From: Elusimicrobiota bacterium
GTDB taxonomy: Bacteria; Elusimicrobiota; Elusimicrobia; UBA1565; UBA9628
Length of the DNA: 64,000 nt
NCBI GenBank assembly: GCA_016194705.1
Contig: JACQAZ010000021.1
Coordinates: 62,001-126,000 of the forward strand
Reading direction: 5' to 3'
Shown in pieces: positions 29,321-36,154 of the stretch (position 1 is its first letter; the number at the start of each line of letters is the position of its first letter). The notes below the pieces were generated by a model. The model was given only the letters and a program-made list of their open reading frames with translations, was not told where the DNA came from and did no database searches. Position numbers and translations under genes: made by a program.

Positions 29321-29520
29321 GCGACTGTGGCCGGCCAAAGTTGTTTGCGTGGGGCAACTGTGGTCAACCACAGTTGGTCGGCTATCCGCCCCGGGGCGGA
29401 TAAGCTGGTACAGAATCCGGCCCTCGCTTCGCTCGTTCCGGTTGCGCGCTCGCTGCGCTCGCGCGCTCGTATTCCATTGCCGTTGTTGTTGGAGCTTTCG
29501 GCGCAGCCGAAAGCAGCCCG
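29321..29520. repeat. Cluster of palindromes and hairpins between the EF-G fragment and pelG
   Basis: No gene is seen in 29280-29553. It holds a series of inverted repeats: GGCCGGCC at 29329-29336; CAACTGTGG-TCAA-CCACAGTTG at 29355-29376; a perfect 20-base palindrome at 29383-29402 centred on CCCCGGGG; self-complementary CGCTTCGCTCG and CGCTCGCTGCGCTCGCG tracts at about 29424-29466; and GCTTTCGGC-GCA-GCCGAAAGC at 29494-29514. None is followed by a T-run, so they are not typical terminators. They could be a structured RNA, REP-like elements, or the scar of the event that brought in the EF-G piece. Confidence 0.7.
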
Positions 29521-29553
29521 CCGCAGGCGCCCGGAGAGAGCATTGGGTGAGAC

Positions 29554-30978
29554 ATGGCCGGCATAGGATTTAGGCTCCAGAAGCTCCTCGCCGAGGACAG
29601 CTACAGCGGCAGCGTCAAGGCGTACTCGCTCTCCGCCCTGATCTCCGCGGGGCCGTTTCTCCTCACGATACTGGCCGTCTCGCTGATCCGCCTTTGGTCG
29701 ATGGAGAGCCTGACGGCCGACCAGCAGGCGACCTTCCAGGCGCTCGTCACGCGCTGCTTCGCGCTGTCTTTGCTCAGCGTGGGCCCCTCGTATCTCGTGG
29801 TGACGCGCTTCGCGGCCGACGAATACTACCGCGCGCACGTGACGAGCTTCACGGCGGTGTTCTTTTCCACGGTCTCCCTGCACGCGCTCGTCTTCGGCCC
29901 GCTTCTCCTCATCCATTTCTCCTCGTTCGCCTTATCCGCCTCGCTTAGGCTATCGGCGGTTCTCTTATGCCTCGTGACGGGAGGGACCTGGTTGGCCCTG
30001 ATCTTCTTGTCGGCGGCCAAAGACTACGCCCGGATGGGGCTGTCCTTCTTGGTCGGGGGCGCCGGCAGCTTCGCCTTCGGCCTCGCTTTGGGCGGCCGCC
30101 TCGGCCTGCCCGGCTACTTCGGCGGGTTCATGCTGGGACAAGCCTTGGTGTTCGCGATGCTGTCCTACGCTTTGGTCCGCGAGTTCGGCTACCGTGAGCC
30201 GCGCGACATGCACTGGTTGAGCTATTTCAAGCGTCAGCCTCTGCTGGCGGCCACCGGCTTCCTATATAATCTGGGCATCTGGGCGGACAAATTCCTCTTC
30301 TGGCGCTCGGGCCAGGGCGAAGCGGTCGAGGCCGGCTTGCGGCATTGCCCGATGTACGACATCCCGATCTTTTTCGCCTACCTGACTTCGATCCCGGCGC
30401 TGACCTTCTTCCTGGTCCACATGGAGACCGACTTCTTCTTCAAGTACCGGGCCTATTACCAAGGCATCCAGAATCAAGAGGGACTCTCAGCCCTGGAGCG
30501 GCGGCGCCGCGACATCGTCAAGAGCCTCGAGGCGAGCCTGGCGCGCCTGCTGCTGGTCCAGGGCCTGGTCAGCGCGGCCTGCATGCTCGCGGTGCCCTTC
30601 ATCACCTCGGCCATGCGCATGGATCCGGTCCAGATGAGCCTGCTGCGCATCGGGATGTTCGCCGCATTCCTGCAGACGGGCCTGCTCATCATGGTCAACA
30701 TCCTGCTTTACTTCGACCTCCAGGGCGAGGCCGCGGTCTCCGCCCTGGTCTTCTGCGCGCTGAACATCGTCCTGACCCGGGCGAGCCTGAGCGGGAACTC
30801 CATCGACCCCGGCTACGGCTACCTGCTGGCCTGCCTCGGGGGGCTCGCCGTCGCGTTCTACTTCCTCAACGAGCGTCTGGCGCGCCTGCACTTCCTGACC
30901 TTCATGCGCCAGCCCCTGCCTCACGCGGTCGTCATCGCCGACCTCGACGAGGACGAAGAGCTCGACCCTCTGCCGTAG
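29554..30978 (+). CDS. pelG: PelG, inner-membrane Pel flippase/export protein
   Basis: 474 aa with about 12 membrane spans. It opens with the typical PelG N-terminus MAGIGFRLQKLLAEDSYSG and includes FFLVHMETDFFFKYR, conserved in the family. PelG belongs to the MOP/Wzx-like exporters and works with PelD, PelE and PelF to polymerise and move Pel across the inner membrane. It is the last gene of the pel run. Its ATG lies behind the hairpin cluster, so its expression may be set separately from pelF. GC content returns to the level of the rest of the operon. Confidence 0.93.
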   Translation: MAGIGFRLQKLLAEDSYSGSVKAYSLSALISAGPFLLTILAVSLIRLWSMESLTADQQATFQALVTRCFALSLLSVGPSYLVVTRFAADEYYRAHVTSFTAVFFSTVSLHALVFGPLLLIHFSSFALSASLRLSAVLLCLVTGGTWLALIFLSAAKDYARMGLSFLVGGAGSFAFGLALGGRLGLPGYFGGFMLGQALVFAMLSYALVREFGYREPRDMHWLSYFKRQPLLAATGFLYNLGIWADKFLFWRSGQGEAVEAGLRHCPMYDIPIFFAYLTSIPALTFFLVHMETDFFFKYRAYYQGIQNQEGLSALERRRRDIVKSLEASLARLLLVQGLVSAACMLAVPFITSAMRMDPVQMSLLRIGMFAAFLQTGLLIMVNILLYFDLQGEAAVSALVFCALNIVLTRASLSGNSIDPGYGYLLACLGGLAVAFYFLNERLARLHFLTFMRQPLPHAVVIADLDEDEELDPLP

Positions 30979-30980
30979 GC

Positions 30981-31009
30981 TTGACTTCCCCGTGATTGAG
31001 GCCTATACT
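30981..31009 (+). promoter_or_regulatory. Sigma-70 type promoter of the response regulator
   Basis: TTGACT (30981-30986), 17-base spacer, TATACT (31004-31009). The box starts 2 bases after the pelG stop. The ATG is at 31023, so the leader would be only a few bases long. Confidence 0.82.
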
Positions 31010-31022
31010 GACGGGCAACGCG

Positions 31023-31736
31023 ATGCATCACGAACGCATCCTTTTAGTCGACGACGAGCCCGGCTGGGTGGAGCTCGTGCAGCATTGGCTGGCCAAGGCG
31101 GGGTACACCAACTTCGAGGCGGCGCTGACGGGGCTCGAGGCCCTGCAGAAAGCCCAAGCCAATCCCCCGGACTGCATCCTGCTCGACCTCGTCCTGCCCG
31201 ACCAAAGCGGCATGGAGGTCTGCGCCAAGCTTCGGGCCCTGCCGGCGCTGAGCCGCACGCCGGTCGTGCTGCTGACGGGGCACAAACGCGAGAAAGTGCT
31301 CGGACTGCAGAACGGGGCCGACTACTTCGTCGCCAAGGACGAGAAGCCGCACGAGCTCTTCGCCACGCTCGAGGCGGTGTTCCGCCGCAAGCAGATGGAG
31401 CAGGGCCTACTGTCGCGCGGCCAGCTGATGCTCAGATCGTCGGACAGAAAAGTCATTTGGAAGGAGCAGGCGGCGGCGACGCTCACGCCCAAGATGTTCC
31501 TGCTGATGCACATCCTCGTCCAGCGCAGCCCCCAGCCAGTGGCCCGGGCCGACCTGTTCCGGGCGGTCGAGGGCCACGAGGACCCCGGGGTCTCCCGCGC
31601 CTTGGACGTCATGCTCAACCGGCTGCGCAAGGCTCTGCCCGCGGAGGTCAGCTCGCGCATCGTCAACGTCAAGAATTTCGGCTATGTCTTTCTCGATCCC
31701 GCCCCTGCTTCCTCGTCGACGCCTCCCGCCGCGTAA
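31023..31736 (+). CDS. OmpR/PhoB-family response regulator
   Basis: 237 aa. An N-terminal receiver domain has RILLVDDEPGWVE, phospho-acceptor Asp at about residue 55 (LLDLVLPDQSG), and Lys near GADYFVAKDEKPHE. The C-terminal winged-helix DNA-binding domain shows VSRALDVMLNRLRKAL and IVNVKNFGYVF. The ATG at 31023 is chosen over an in-frame TTG upstream because that TTG overlaps the promoter. No sensor kinase is adjacent. It sits between pelG and the riboswitch-controlled operon and is a natural candidate regulator of one or both. Confidence 0.9.
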   Translation: MHHERILLVDDEPGWVELVQHWLAKAGYTNFEAALTGLEALQKAQANPPDCILLDLVLPDQSGMEVCAKLRALPALSRTPVVLLTGHKREKVLGLQNGADYFVAKDEKPHELFATLEAVFRRKQMEQGLLSRGQLMLRSSDRKVIWKEQAAATLTPKMFLLMHILVQRSPQPVARADLFRAVEGHEDPGVSRALDVMLNRLRKALPAEVSSRIVNVKNFGYVFLDPAPASSSTPPAA

Positions 31737-31769
31737 CAAGCGCGTTACACCACGCAACATTACCGTGAA

Positions 31770-31798
31770 TTGACATAACAGAGTTTTGGGGCTATGGT
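31770..31798 (+). promoter_or_regulatory. Sigma-70 type promoter driving the riboswitch and the ring-like operon
   Basis: TTGACA (31770-31775), 17-base spacer, TATGGT (31793-31798). Transcription should start near 31805, just upstream of the aptamer. Confidence 0.8.
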
Positions 31799-31819
31799 TA
31801 GACCAGCTCTTTCGAAATC

Positions 31820-31916
31820 CGCAGGACGACAATAGCACACCCGGGGAAACCCGGGGCCGCAAAGCCAAGGGGCTACGGAAACTCGTTCACTCCACGCCCG
31901 CCGGGCTGCCGAAGGG
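31820..31916 (+). promoter_or_regulatory. GEMM-I class cyclic-dinucleotide riboswitch aptamer (cGAMP-type base at the selectivity position)
   Basis: Core elements in order: GACGACAATAGCACA (31825-31839); a 6-bp stem CCCGGG/CCCGGG capped by a GAAA tetraloop (31840-31855); GCCGCAAAGCCAAGGGGCTA (31856-31875), matching the GACGCAAAGCC...GGCCTA core; a variable arm; and GCCGGGCTGCCGAA (31900-31913), matching the 3' strand GCxGGGUUACCGA. Counting back from the tetraloop stem with Vc2 numbering places A, not G, at position 20 (31834), with A47 at 31861. A at position 20 is linked to 3',3'-cGAMP sensing (GEMM-Ib, as in Geobacter); G20 to c-di-GMP. The alignment is by eye, so the class is firmer than the ligand. 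Confidence 0.8.
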
Positions 31917-31917
31917 A

Positions 31918-31969
31918 CCCCTGGACTCTCTCATGTCCGGGGGGCTTCGACAGCCCGGCTCTTTTTTTT
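31918..31969 (+). terminator. Riboswitch expression platform: intrinsic terminator with competing antiterminator
   Basis: The terminator hairpin GGGCT/AGCCC (31942-31946 with 31952-31956; another register pairs 31937-31941 with 31954-31958) is followed by TCTTTTTTTT up to 31969. A competing 9-bp helix pairs CCCCTGGAC (31918-31926) with GTCCGGGGG (31935-31943) and would occupy the 5' side of the terminator. The two structures cannot coexist, which is the classic layout of a transcriptional riboswitch. A further GC-rich hairpin without a T-run lies at 31983-32008. Confidence 0.8.
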
Positions 31970-32044
31970 CCTGAAAACGAAGGCGACCGCCCGCCGGGGC
32001 GGCCGCCGTTTGACTCTGCTCAGGTGTTGTCGGTCAGGGAGACC

Positions 32045-32971
32045 ATGCGAACACCTTACTTCGAGTATAGCAGGAACCCGCGAGGATGCAAGCCCCCGCT
32101 TGTCAGCATCTGTCAGACGCTGGCGGTCCTTGTCGGACTCCTCCTGACCGGGGCCTTCCCGGCTCCCGTCCGAGCCGACGACTATTCGAGGGTCGCAGGC
32201 GAGCTCTCAAAAGCCGCCGTCCGTCACGGAAAGCGCCGGGTGGCGGTGCTTCCCTTCCAGGAGGGCGGCGGCCGCGGCGGCAGCGGCGGCTTGTTCGTGT
32301 CCGAGAAGATCACGGGCCCCCTGCTCAACGATGAGAGGCTCGAGGTCGTGGAGCGCACGCTCCTGCAGTCGGTCCTCAAGGAGCAGCGCCTGCAGCTCTC
32401 GGGCGCGGCCGATCCGCGGTCCATCAAGGAGCTCGGCAAGGTCCTCGGGGTGGAGGCCATCGTGACGGGCACCTTGCTCAACCTCAAGGACGACCGCGTG
32501 GAGCTCAACGCGCGGCTCATCGACGCCGAGACCGCGCGCGTGCTCTGGGTCGCCTCGGCGCGCGTCCAGAAGGAATGGGCGGAGACTCTGGTCGGCGACG
32601 TTTTCGACATCCAGGTCCCGCCTCTCGGCGGGTTCGAGACCAACGACATGAGGGATTCCGTCGCGGGCGATGAAACGAACTGCCTTTCAGCACGGAGCCG
32701 CGCGGCCGACATCGACCGCTCGCTCATAGACCTCAAAGCGCGCTACTGGGCCGCGCGGTTGCGCAGCCCGGGATTCTCCCGGTCTGCGCTCAAAACGAAT
32801 CCCGGCTCAGAAATAGAAGATGCCGATCTGAAAGCGGATTTTTACGCCAAGCTCAAGCGCTACTATCAGGAGAGCGCGGCGCCGGTCTCCGACGCGGAGA
32901 TCGAACAGCTTAATGCCGGGCAGAACAAGATCAGGCAGATCAATGATCTGTGCCGTCCGGCCGGGGCGTGA
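32045..32971 (+). CDS. FlgO/CsgG-like periplasmic or outer-membrane protein
   Basis: 308 aa from ATG 32045 behind AGGGAG; an upstream in-frame GTG (32024) is less likely. A signal peptide (LAVLVGLLLTGAFPAPVRA) has no lipobox. The domain after it is of the FlgO/CsgG fold: RRVAVLPF, LFVSEKITGPLL, LEVVERTLLQSVLKEQRLQ, SIKELGKVLGVEAIVTGTLL and ELNARLIDAETARVLW. FlgO is part of the outer flagellar H-ring in Vibrio. The C-terminal 100 residues are unassigned. It is the first gene after the riboswitch, so it is the direct target of cyclic-dinucleotide control. PelC also has a related fold, and this could be a distant stand-in. Confidence 0.78.
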   Translation: MRTPYFEYSRNPRGCKPPLVSICQTLAVLVGLLLTGAFPAPVRADDYSRVAGELSKAAVRHGKRRVAVLPFQEGGGRGGSGGLFVSEKITGPLLNDERLEVVERTLLQSVLKEQRLQLSGAADPRSIKELGKVLGVEAIVTGTLLNLKDDRVELNARLIDAETARVLWVASARVQKEWAETLVGDVFDIQVPPLGGFETNDMRDSVAGDETNCLSARSRAADIDRSLIDLKARYWAARLRSPGFSRSALKTNPGSEIEDADLKADFYAKLKRYYQESAAPVSDAEIEQLNAGQNKIRQINDLCRPAGA

Positions 32972-32982
32972 CAGGAGGGAGT

Positions 32983-33438
32983 ATGAGAATGCCGAAAAAC
33001 GAGGCGTGGGTGCTGGCGGTCGTGACGCTGTGCGCCGCCGGCTGCGGGGGGCCGCAAAGCCGGTTGACGAGGCAAAGGATGGTCCAGAACACCATCGACC
33101 AGCGGCCCGACCGGGCGCGCTACATCGAGTCGATCGGGATCGGGGCTTCCGACCCGGCGCTCAAGACCGAGACCCAGCGCAAGGCGCTGGCGCGCGACGC
33201 GGCGATCGTCAAGGCGCAGTACGAGATGCTCGCCATGGTCAAGGGCGTCCAGTTGGAGGGCGGGGTCACGGTCGACCGGGCCATGGAGAAGGACTCGAAC
33301 CTCGAGGCGCGCGTGCGCGAGACGATCAAGGGCGCCGAGATCCTCAAGAGCGAGTTCACCGCCGACAACGGCTGCGTGGTCACGCTCCGGCTGCCCAAGA
33401 AGCGGCTCGAGTCGATGATGGGAGTGAGGTTCCGGTGA
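32983..33438 (+). CDS. LPP20/FlgP-like lipoprotein
   Basis: 151 aa. Lipoprotein signal ending TLCAAGCGG, so lipidated at the Cys near residue 20. The body resembles the LPP20 family: YIESIGIGASDP, RKALARDAAIVKAQYEMLAMV, VTLRLPKKRLE. FlgP, the H-ring partner of FlgO in Vibrio and Campylobacter, belongs to this family. ATG 32983 follows a strong AGGAGGG ribosome site 12 bases after the previous stop. The stop overlaps the next gene in a GTGA junction. Confidence 0.78.
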   Translation: MRMPKNEAWVLAVVTLCAAGCGGPQSRLTRQRMVQNTIDQRPDRARYIESIGIGASDPALKTETQRKALARDAAIVKAQYEMLAMVKGVQLEGGVTVDRAMEKDSNLEARVRETIKGAEILKSEFTADNGCVVTLRLPKKRLESMMGVRFR

Positions 33439-34244
33439 GGCGCGCGGCGTGGGCGGCCTGCTTGACCCTTTCCCTCGCGGGCTGCCACGGCGTGCGCGGC
33501 CCGGACGGCCGGAGAGCTTCCGTCGTCGAGGCGGAAGGCTGGGCGCCTCTGGACATGCGCGATAGGCCCGGCTCGCGGGCTCGGGCGCTGGCGCAGGCGC
33601 AGCGGGCGGCCGTCGAGAAGGCGTCCGGAGTCAGCGTCTGGGCGCTCACGCGCGTGCGGCGGGAGACGGCCTTCGAGCAGACGGTCACGGCCCGCGCGCT
33701 GGGAACCATCGAGCGCTACAAGGTCCTGCGCGAGAGCGAAGAAGACGGCTTCCTTAAGATCGTCGTTCGCGCCTGGGTGAGGCCGTCGGAGCGGACGCCG
33801 GACATCGAGGAGGAGCCCATCGCGGTCACGGGACATCCCAAGGTATCAGTGAGCGTCCTCAACCCGAGCGGGAAGGCGGAGGTCGCGCGGAGCGCGGCCG
33901 ACGGGGTCAGGCGGGAGCTCGCCCGGAGGGGCTTTGCAGTCCTCGAGATCGGAGCTCCCGAAGAGTCGGCGGAACTCCTGGTCAGCGGCGAGGTGGCCGT
34001 CTACCATCAGGAGGCCCTCGACGTCGCGCCGATGCGCTCGTCCCGCGCGAGCCTGGTCCTCAGGGCGCGGCGCCGCGGCACGGGAGAGGTCCTCTCGCAG
34101 TCGAGTCGCTCTGCCTCGGCGATCCAGCTCGCTTGGGGAGCCTCGGAGTCGGCGGCCGCGGAGCGGGCGGGTGCCGCCGGGGGCGGCGAGCTGGCCCGTG
34201 AGCTCGTCGCTTCGTTGGAACGGACGGCGGAGCCGGCGCCATGA
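33435..34244 (+). CDS. FlgT-like lipoprotein
   Basis: 269 aa. Lipobox in LTLSLAGCHG at about residue 17. The next about 90 residues resemble the FlgT N-terminal domain: VEAEGWAPLDM, RARALAQAQRAAVEKASGVSV, FLKIVVRAWVRPS. A second part (VSVLNPSGKAEVARSAADG ... AELLVSGEVAVYH) resembles the CsgG/TolB-like middle domain of FlgT. In Vibrio FlgT builds the H-ring with FlgO and FlgP. GTG start in a GTGA overlap with the LPP20-like gene, ATGA overlap with the next gene. Confidence 0.7.
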   Translation: MRRAAWAACLTLSLAGCHGVRGPDGRRASVVEAEGWAPLDMRDRPGSRARALAQAQRAAVEKASGVSVWALTRVRRETAFEQTVTARALGTIERYKVLRESEEDGFLKIVVRAWVRPSERTPDIEEEPIAVTGHPKVSVSVLNPSGKAEVARSAADGVRRELARRGFAVLEIGAPEESAELLVSGEVAVYHQEALDVAPMRSSRASLVLRARRRGTGEVLSQSSRSASAIQLAWGASESAAAERAGAAGGGELARELVASLERTAEPAP

Positions 34245-34891
34245 GCTCGATGTGGACGCTTTGTCTTGCGCTCCTGAGCGTCCCCGCCGCGGGAGCGGCC
34301 AATCCCGATCCCGAGCCCGCGTCGATCTACCGCTTGAAATCGGAGCTCGCCGGAGAGATTCAGGCCAAGATCCTCGATCCGATCTTGGGCGCCGGCAGAA
34401 GCCATGTCTTCGCGGATTTTGAGCCGGAAGTCCGCAGAGAGCATGAGGTCGAGGACCGCAATGGAACTGGGCTCGCGATAAAGCTGAGCCCCGGGAACGA
34501 GAACGATGGCAGAGAGAAGAAAACCTCTACCACGTCGGGAAGGGATCACTTCAAAGGATTCGGCTTCAACAATATCTCGGCTACGAGCACCATCGTCGGC
34601 CTCAGCAGCGGAACCAACGTCACGCCAGCCGGCAAGAATGCTCTAAGAGAGGCGAAGGGGGTGCTCGTCGAGAATACGTGGGAACAGAGGGCCGAGCAGG
34701 CCCGGGGTATCAGCGAGCAAAGGCTGAAGCTGAATCTCCGGCTGACGGGCCTGCGCGTGCTCGTCATTCATGACGCCGCCGTCCCGCAGGACCGGCTCGA
34801 GACGGCGAAGAGGCTCATTCTCTCGGCCTACGCCGCCGACCTCAGGCCGGCCAACCTGAGCTTCAAGCCCGTGCCCTTCGCCCGGCGCTGA
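34241..34891 (+). CDS. FliF-like (M-ring periplasmic domain-like) secreted protein
   Basis: 216 aa with a signal peptide (MSSMWTLCLALLSVPAAGAA) and no later membrane span. The segment LAGEIQAKILDPILGAGRS followed by VFADFEPEVRREHEVEDR is close to the FliF stretch before its RBM3 ring-building region, and the C-terminal LRVLVIHDAAVPQDRLETAK matches the end of that domain. Unlike FliF it has no N- or C-terminal anchors and no FliG-binding tail, so it cannot be a motor ring as such. The middle (HFKGFGFNNISATSTIVGLS) is unrecognised. It is the last gene of the riboswitch operon. Similarity to FliF is my reading and needs profile confirmation. Confidence 0.55.
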   Translation: MSSMWTLCLALLSVPAAGAANPDPEPASIYRLKSELAGEIQAKILDPILGAGRSHVFADFEPEVRREHEVEDRNGTGLAIKLSPGNENDGREKKTSTTSGRDHFKGFGFNNISATSTIVGLSSGTNVTPAGKNALREAKGVLVENTWEQRAEQARGISEQRLKLNLRLTGLRVLVIHDAAVPQDRLETAKRLILSAYAADLRPANLSFKPVPFARR

Positions 34892-34962
34892 GCGCCGCCC
34901 CTAGGACCAAAGACCCACGCCGGGGGGGCCGGATGGCCCTAGGTCCGGGCTCCTTGCCGGGC

Positions 34963-34968
34963 TACAAT
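34963..34968 (+). promoter_or_regulatory. -10 box set 6 bases before the amidase start codon
   Basis: TACAAT at 34963-34968, then 6 bases, then ATG 34975. No good -35 is seen. The spacing implies a leaderless mRNA. Two copies of CCTAGG(A/T)CC lie just upstream, at 34900-34908 and 34938-34946. Confidence 0.6.
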
Positions 34969-34974
34969 CCCAGT

Positions 34975-36075
34975 ATGAAGCGGACGATCGCCTCCGCGCT
35001 CTTCGGGCTGGCCTTGCTCGCGCTGCCGGGCTGCGACGAGAAAGAGTCCAAGAAGGACGGGGACGGGACGCCCGCCGTCGCGGCCACGGCCGATGCCCCC
35101 GCGGTCAGCCCGGCCGCCTCAAGGGCCGCCGAGCGTTTGGCGACGCTCAGCGACGAAGATCACAGCTCCTCGACCCTCCCGGCCGACGAGAGCCTGGGTT
35201 CGCGCTCCTCCGCCCTTTTCGACGGCACGCGCGCCTCAGGGAGCGTCCTCCCCGTCTCTGCCGGCACCCGCGAGTCTTGGCGCGGCGCGCCCAAGGCCCA
35301 GCCCAACGCCGCGGCCCGGAGGGTCTCTCTGGACGCCGGTTCGGTGCCCTCTCCCGGCGGGCTTCCCAAGGTGGACCTGCCCGTTCCCGATGCCTCGCAG
35401 GTCAGCTCCGGGGCCAAGGGCGGCGGCCCCGTGCTCCTCGCCTTCGAGAGGAAGTTCTACGACACCGTCTATCCCGTATTCAGCCGCCGGGCCTGGCGCG
35501 CCTCAGCCGCTCGCTCCGGGGGAGTCCATCAGACGCCTTCCCGCGTGACCGTCCACCACACCGACGGCAAGCAGTACATGGACGAGGGAGAGGCCCTGGC
35601 CTACGTCAAGACCGTGCAGACCATGCATATGAACCGCAGCGACCCCAGGCACGGCTGGGACGACATCGGCTACCATTTTCTCATCGACGGAGCCGGCCGC
35701 GTCTATGAAGGCCGCCATCCGGATCTGCTCGGCGCTCACGCGGCGGGCGCCAACTCCAACAACGTCGGCATCTCGCTGATGGGCGATTACAACCGCGACA
35801 AGCCGACCTCGGCCGAAGAGGAAAGCCTGCGCCGCTTGGTGACCTTCCTCGCCCTAAAATACCGGGCCGATCCGCGCCAAAAGGGGTTCCTGCAGCCGCA
35901 CCAGCATTACAACGACACGGACTGCCCCGGCAAGAACGTCATGGCGATCCTCTCGCGCCTGCGCGAGGAGATCGACGGCGACACGCAGGACCTCGCCTCC
36001 CGGCTCAAGCCCAGGGCCGGCAATTCGCCCAGCTCGTTTACGCCGCTGCTCGTCACCCAGCCCTCCGACACCTGA
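34975..36075 (+). CDS. N-acetylmuramoyl-L-alanine amidase (Amidase_2/PGRP type), lipoprotein
   Basis: 366 aa. Lipoprotein signal MKRTIASALFGLALLALPGC, followed by a low-complexity Ser/Ala/Pro linker to about residue 160 and a C-terminal amidase domain. Zinc-binding and catalytic features are VTVHHTDGKQYM (first His), GWDDIGYHFLIDGAGRVYEG (PGRP core), and QPHQHYNDTDCPGKN (second His and Cys). It would cut between muramic acid and the stem peptide in the periplasm. It appears to be monocistronic with its own leaderless promoter. Confidence 0.9.
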   Translation: MKRTIASALFGLALLALPGCDEKESKKDGDGTPAVAATADAPAVSPAASRAAERLATLSDEDHSSSTLPADESLGSRSSALFDGTRASGSVLPVSAGTRESWRGAPKAQPNAAARRVSLDAGSVPSPGGLPKVDLPVPDASQVSSGAKGGGPVLLAFERKFYDTVYPVFSRRAWRASAARSGGVHQTPSRVTVHHTDGKQYMDEGEALAYVKTVQTMHMNRSDPRHGWDDIGYHFLIDGAGRVYEGRHPDLLGAHAAGANSNNVGISLMGDYNRDKPTSAEEESLRRLVTFLALKYRADPRQKGFLQPHQHYNDTDCPGKNVMAILSRLREEIDGDTQDLASRLKPRAGNSPSSFTPLLVTQPSDT

Positions 36076-36118
36076 ATCCGCCCATCGAAAGCGGCCTTCT
36101 TTCGCTTGCGAGGTTTAC

Positions 36119-36124
36119 TATAAT
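36119..36124 (+). promoter_or_regulatory. -10 box upstream of the GT-C gene
   Basis: Perfect TATAAT at 36119-36124, 30 bases before GTG 36155. No convincing -35 at 16-18 bases. Confidence 0.5.
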
Positions 36125-36154
36125 CGGGCTCCCGTTCGTCAGCGGCCAACAAGG

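Noticed and set aside
28270..29560. Insertion sequence carrying the EF-G fragment
   Set aside because: No transposase, terminal inverted repeats or target duplication could be found at the edges; only the downstream hairpins remain as a possible scar.
32045..32971. Direct assignment of the FlgO-like gene as pelC
   Set aside because: It is nearly twice the length of PelC, lacks a lipobox and has its own riboswitch promoter; kept only as a hypothesis in the findings.
33051..33064. CCGCAAAGCCGG resembling a second GEMM core
   Set aside because: It is an isolated match inside the LPP20-like gene, without the tetraloop stem or the 3' GGGUUACCGA strand.
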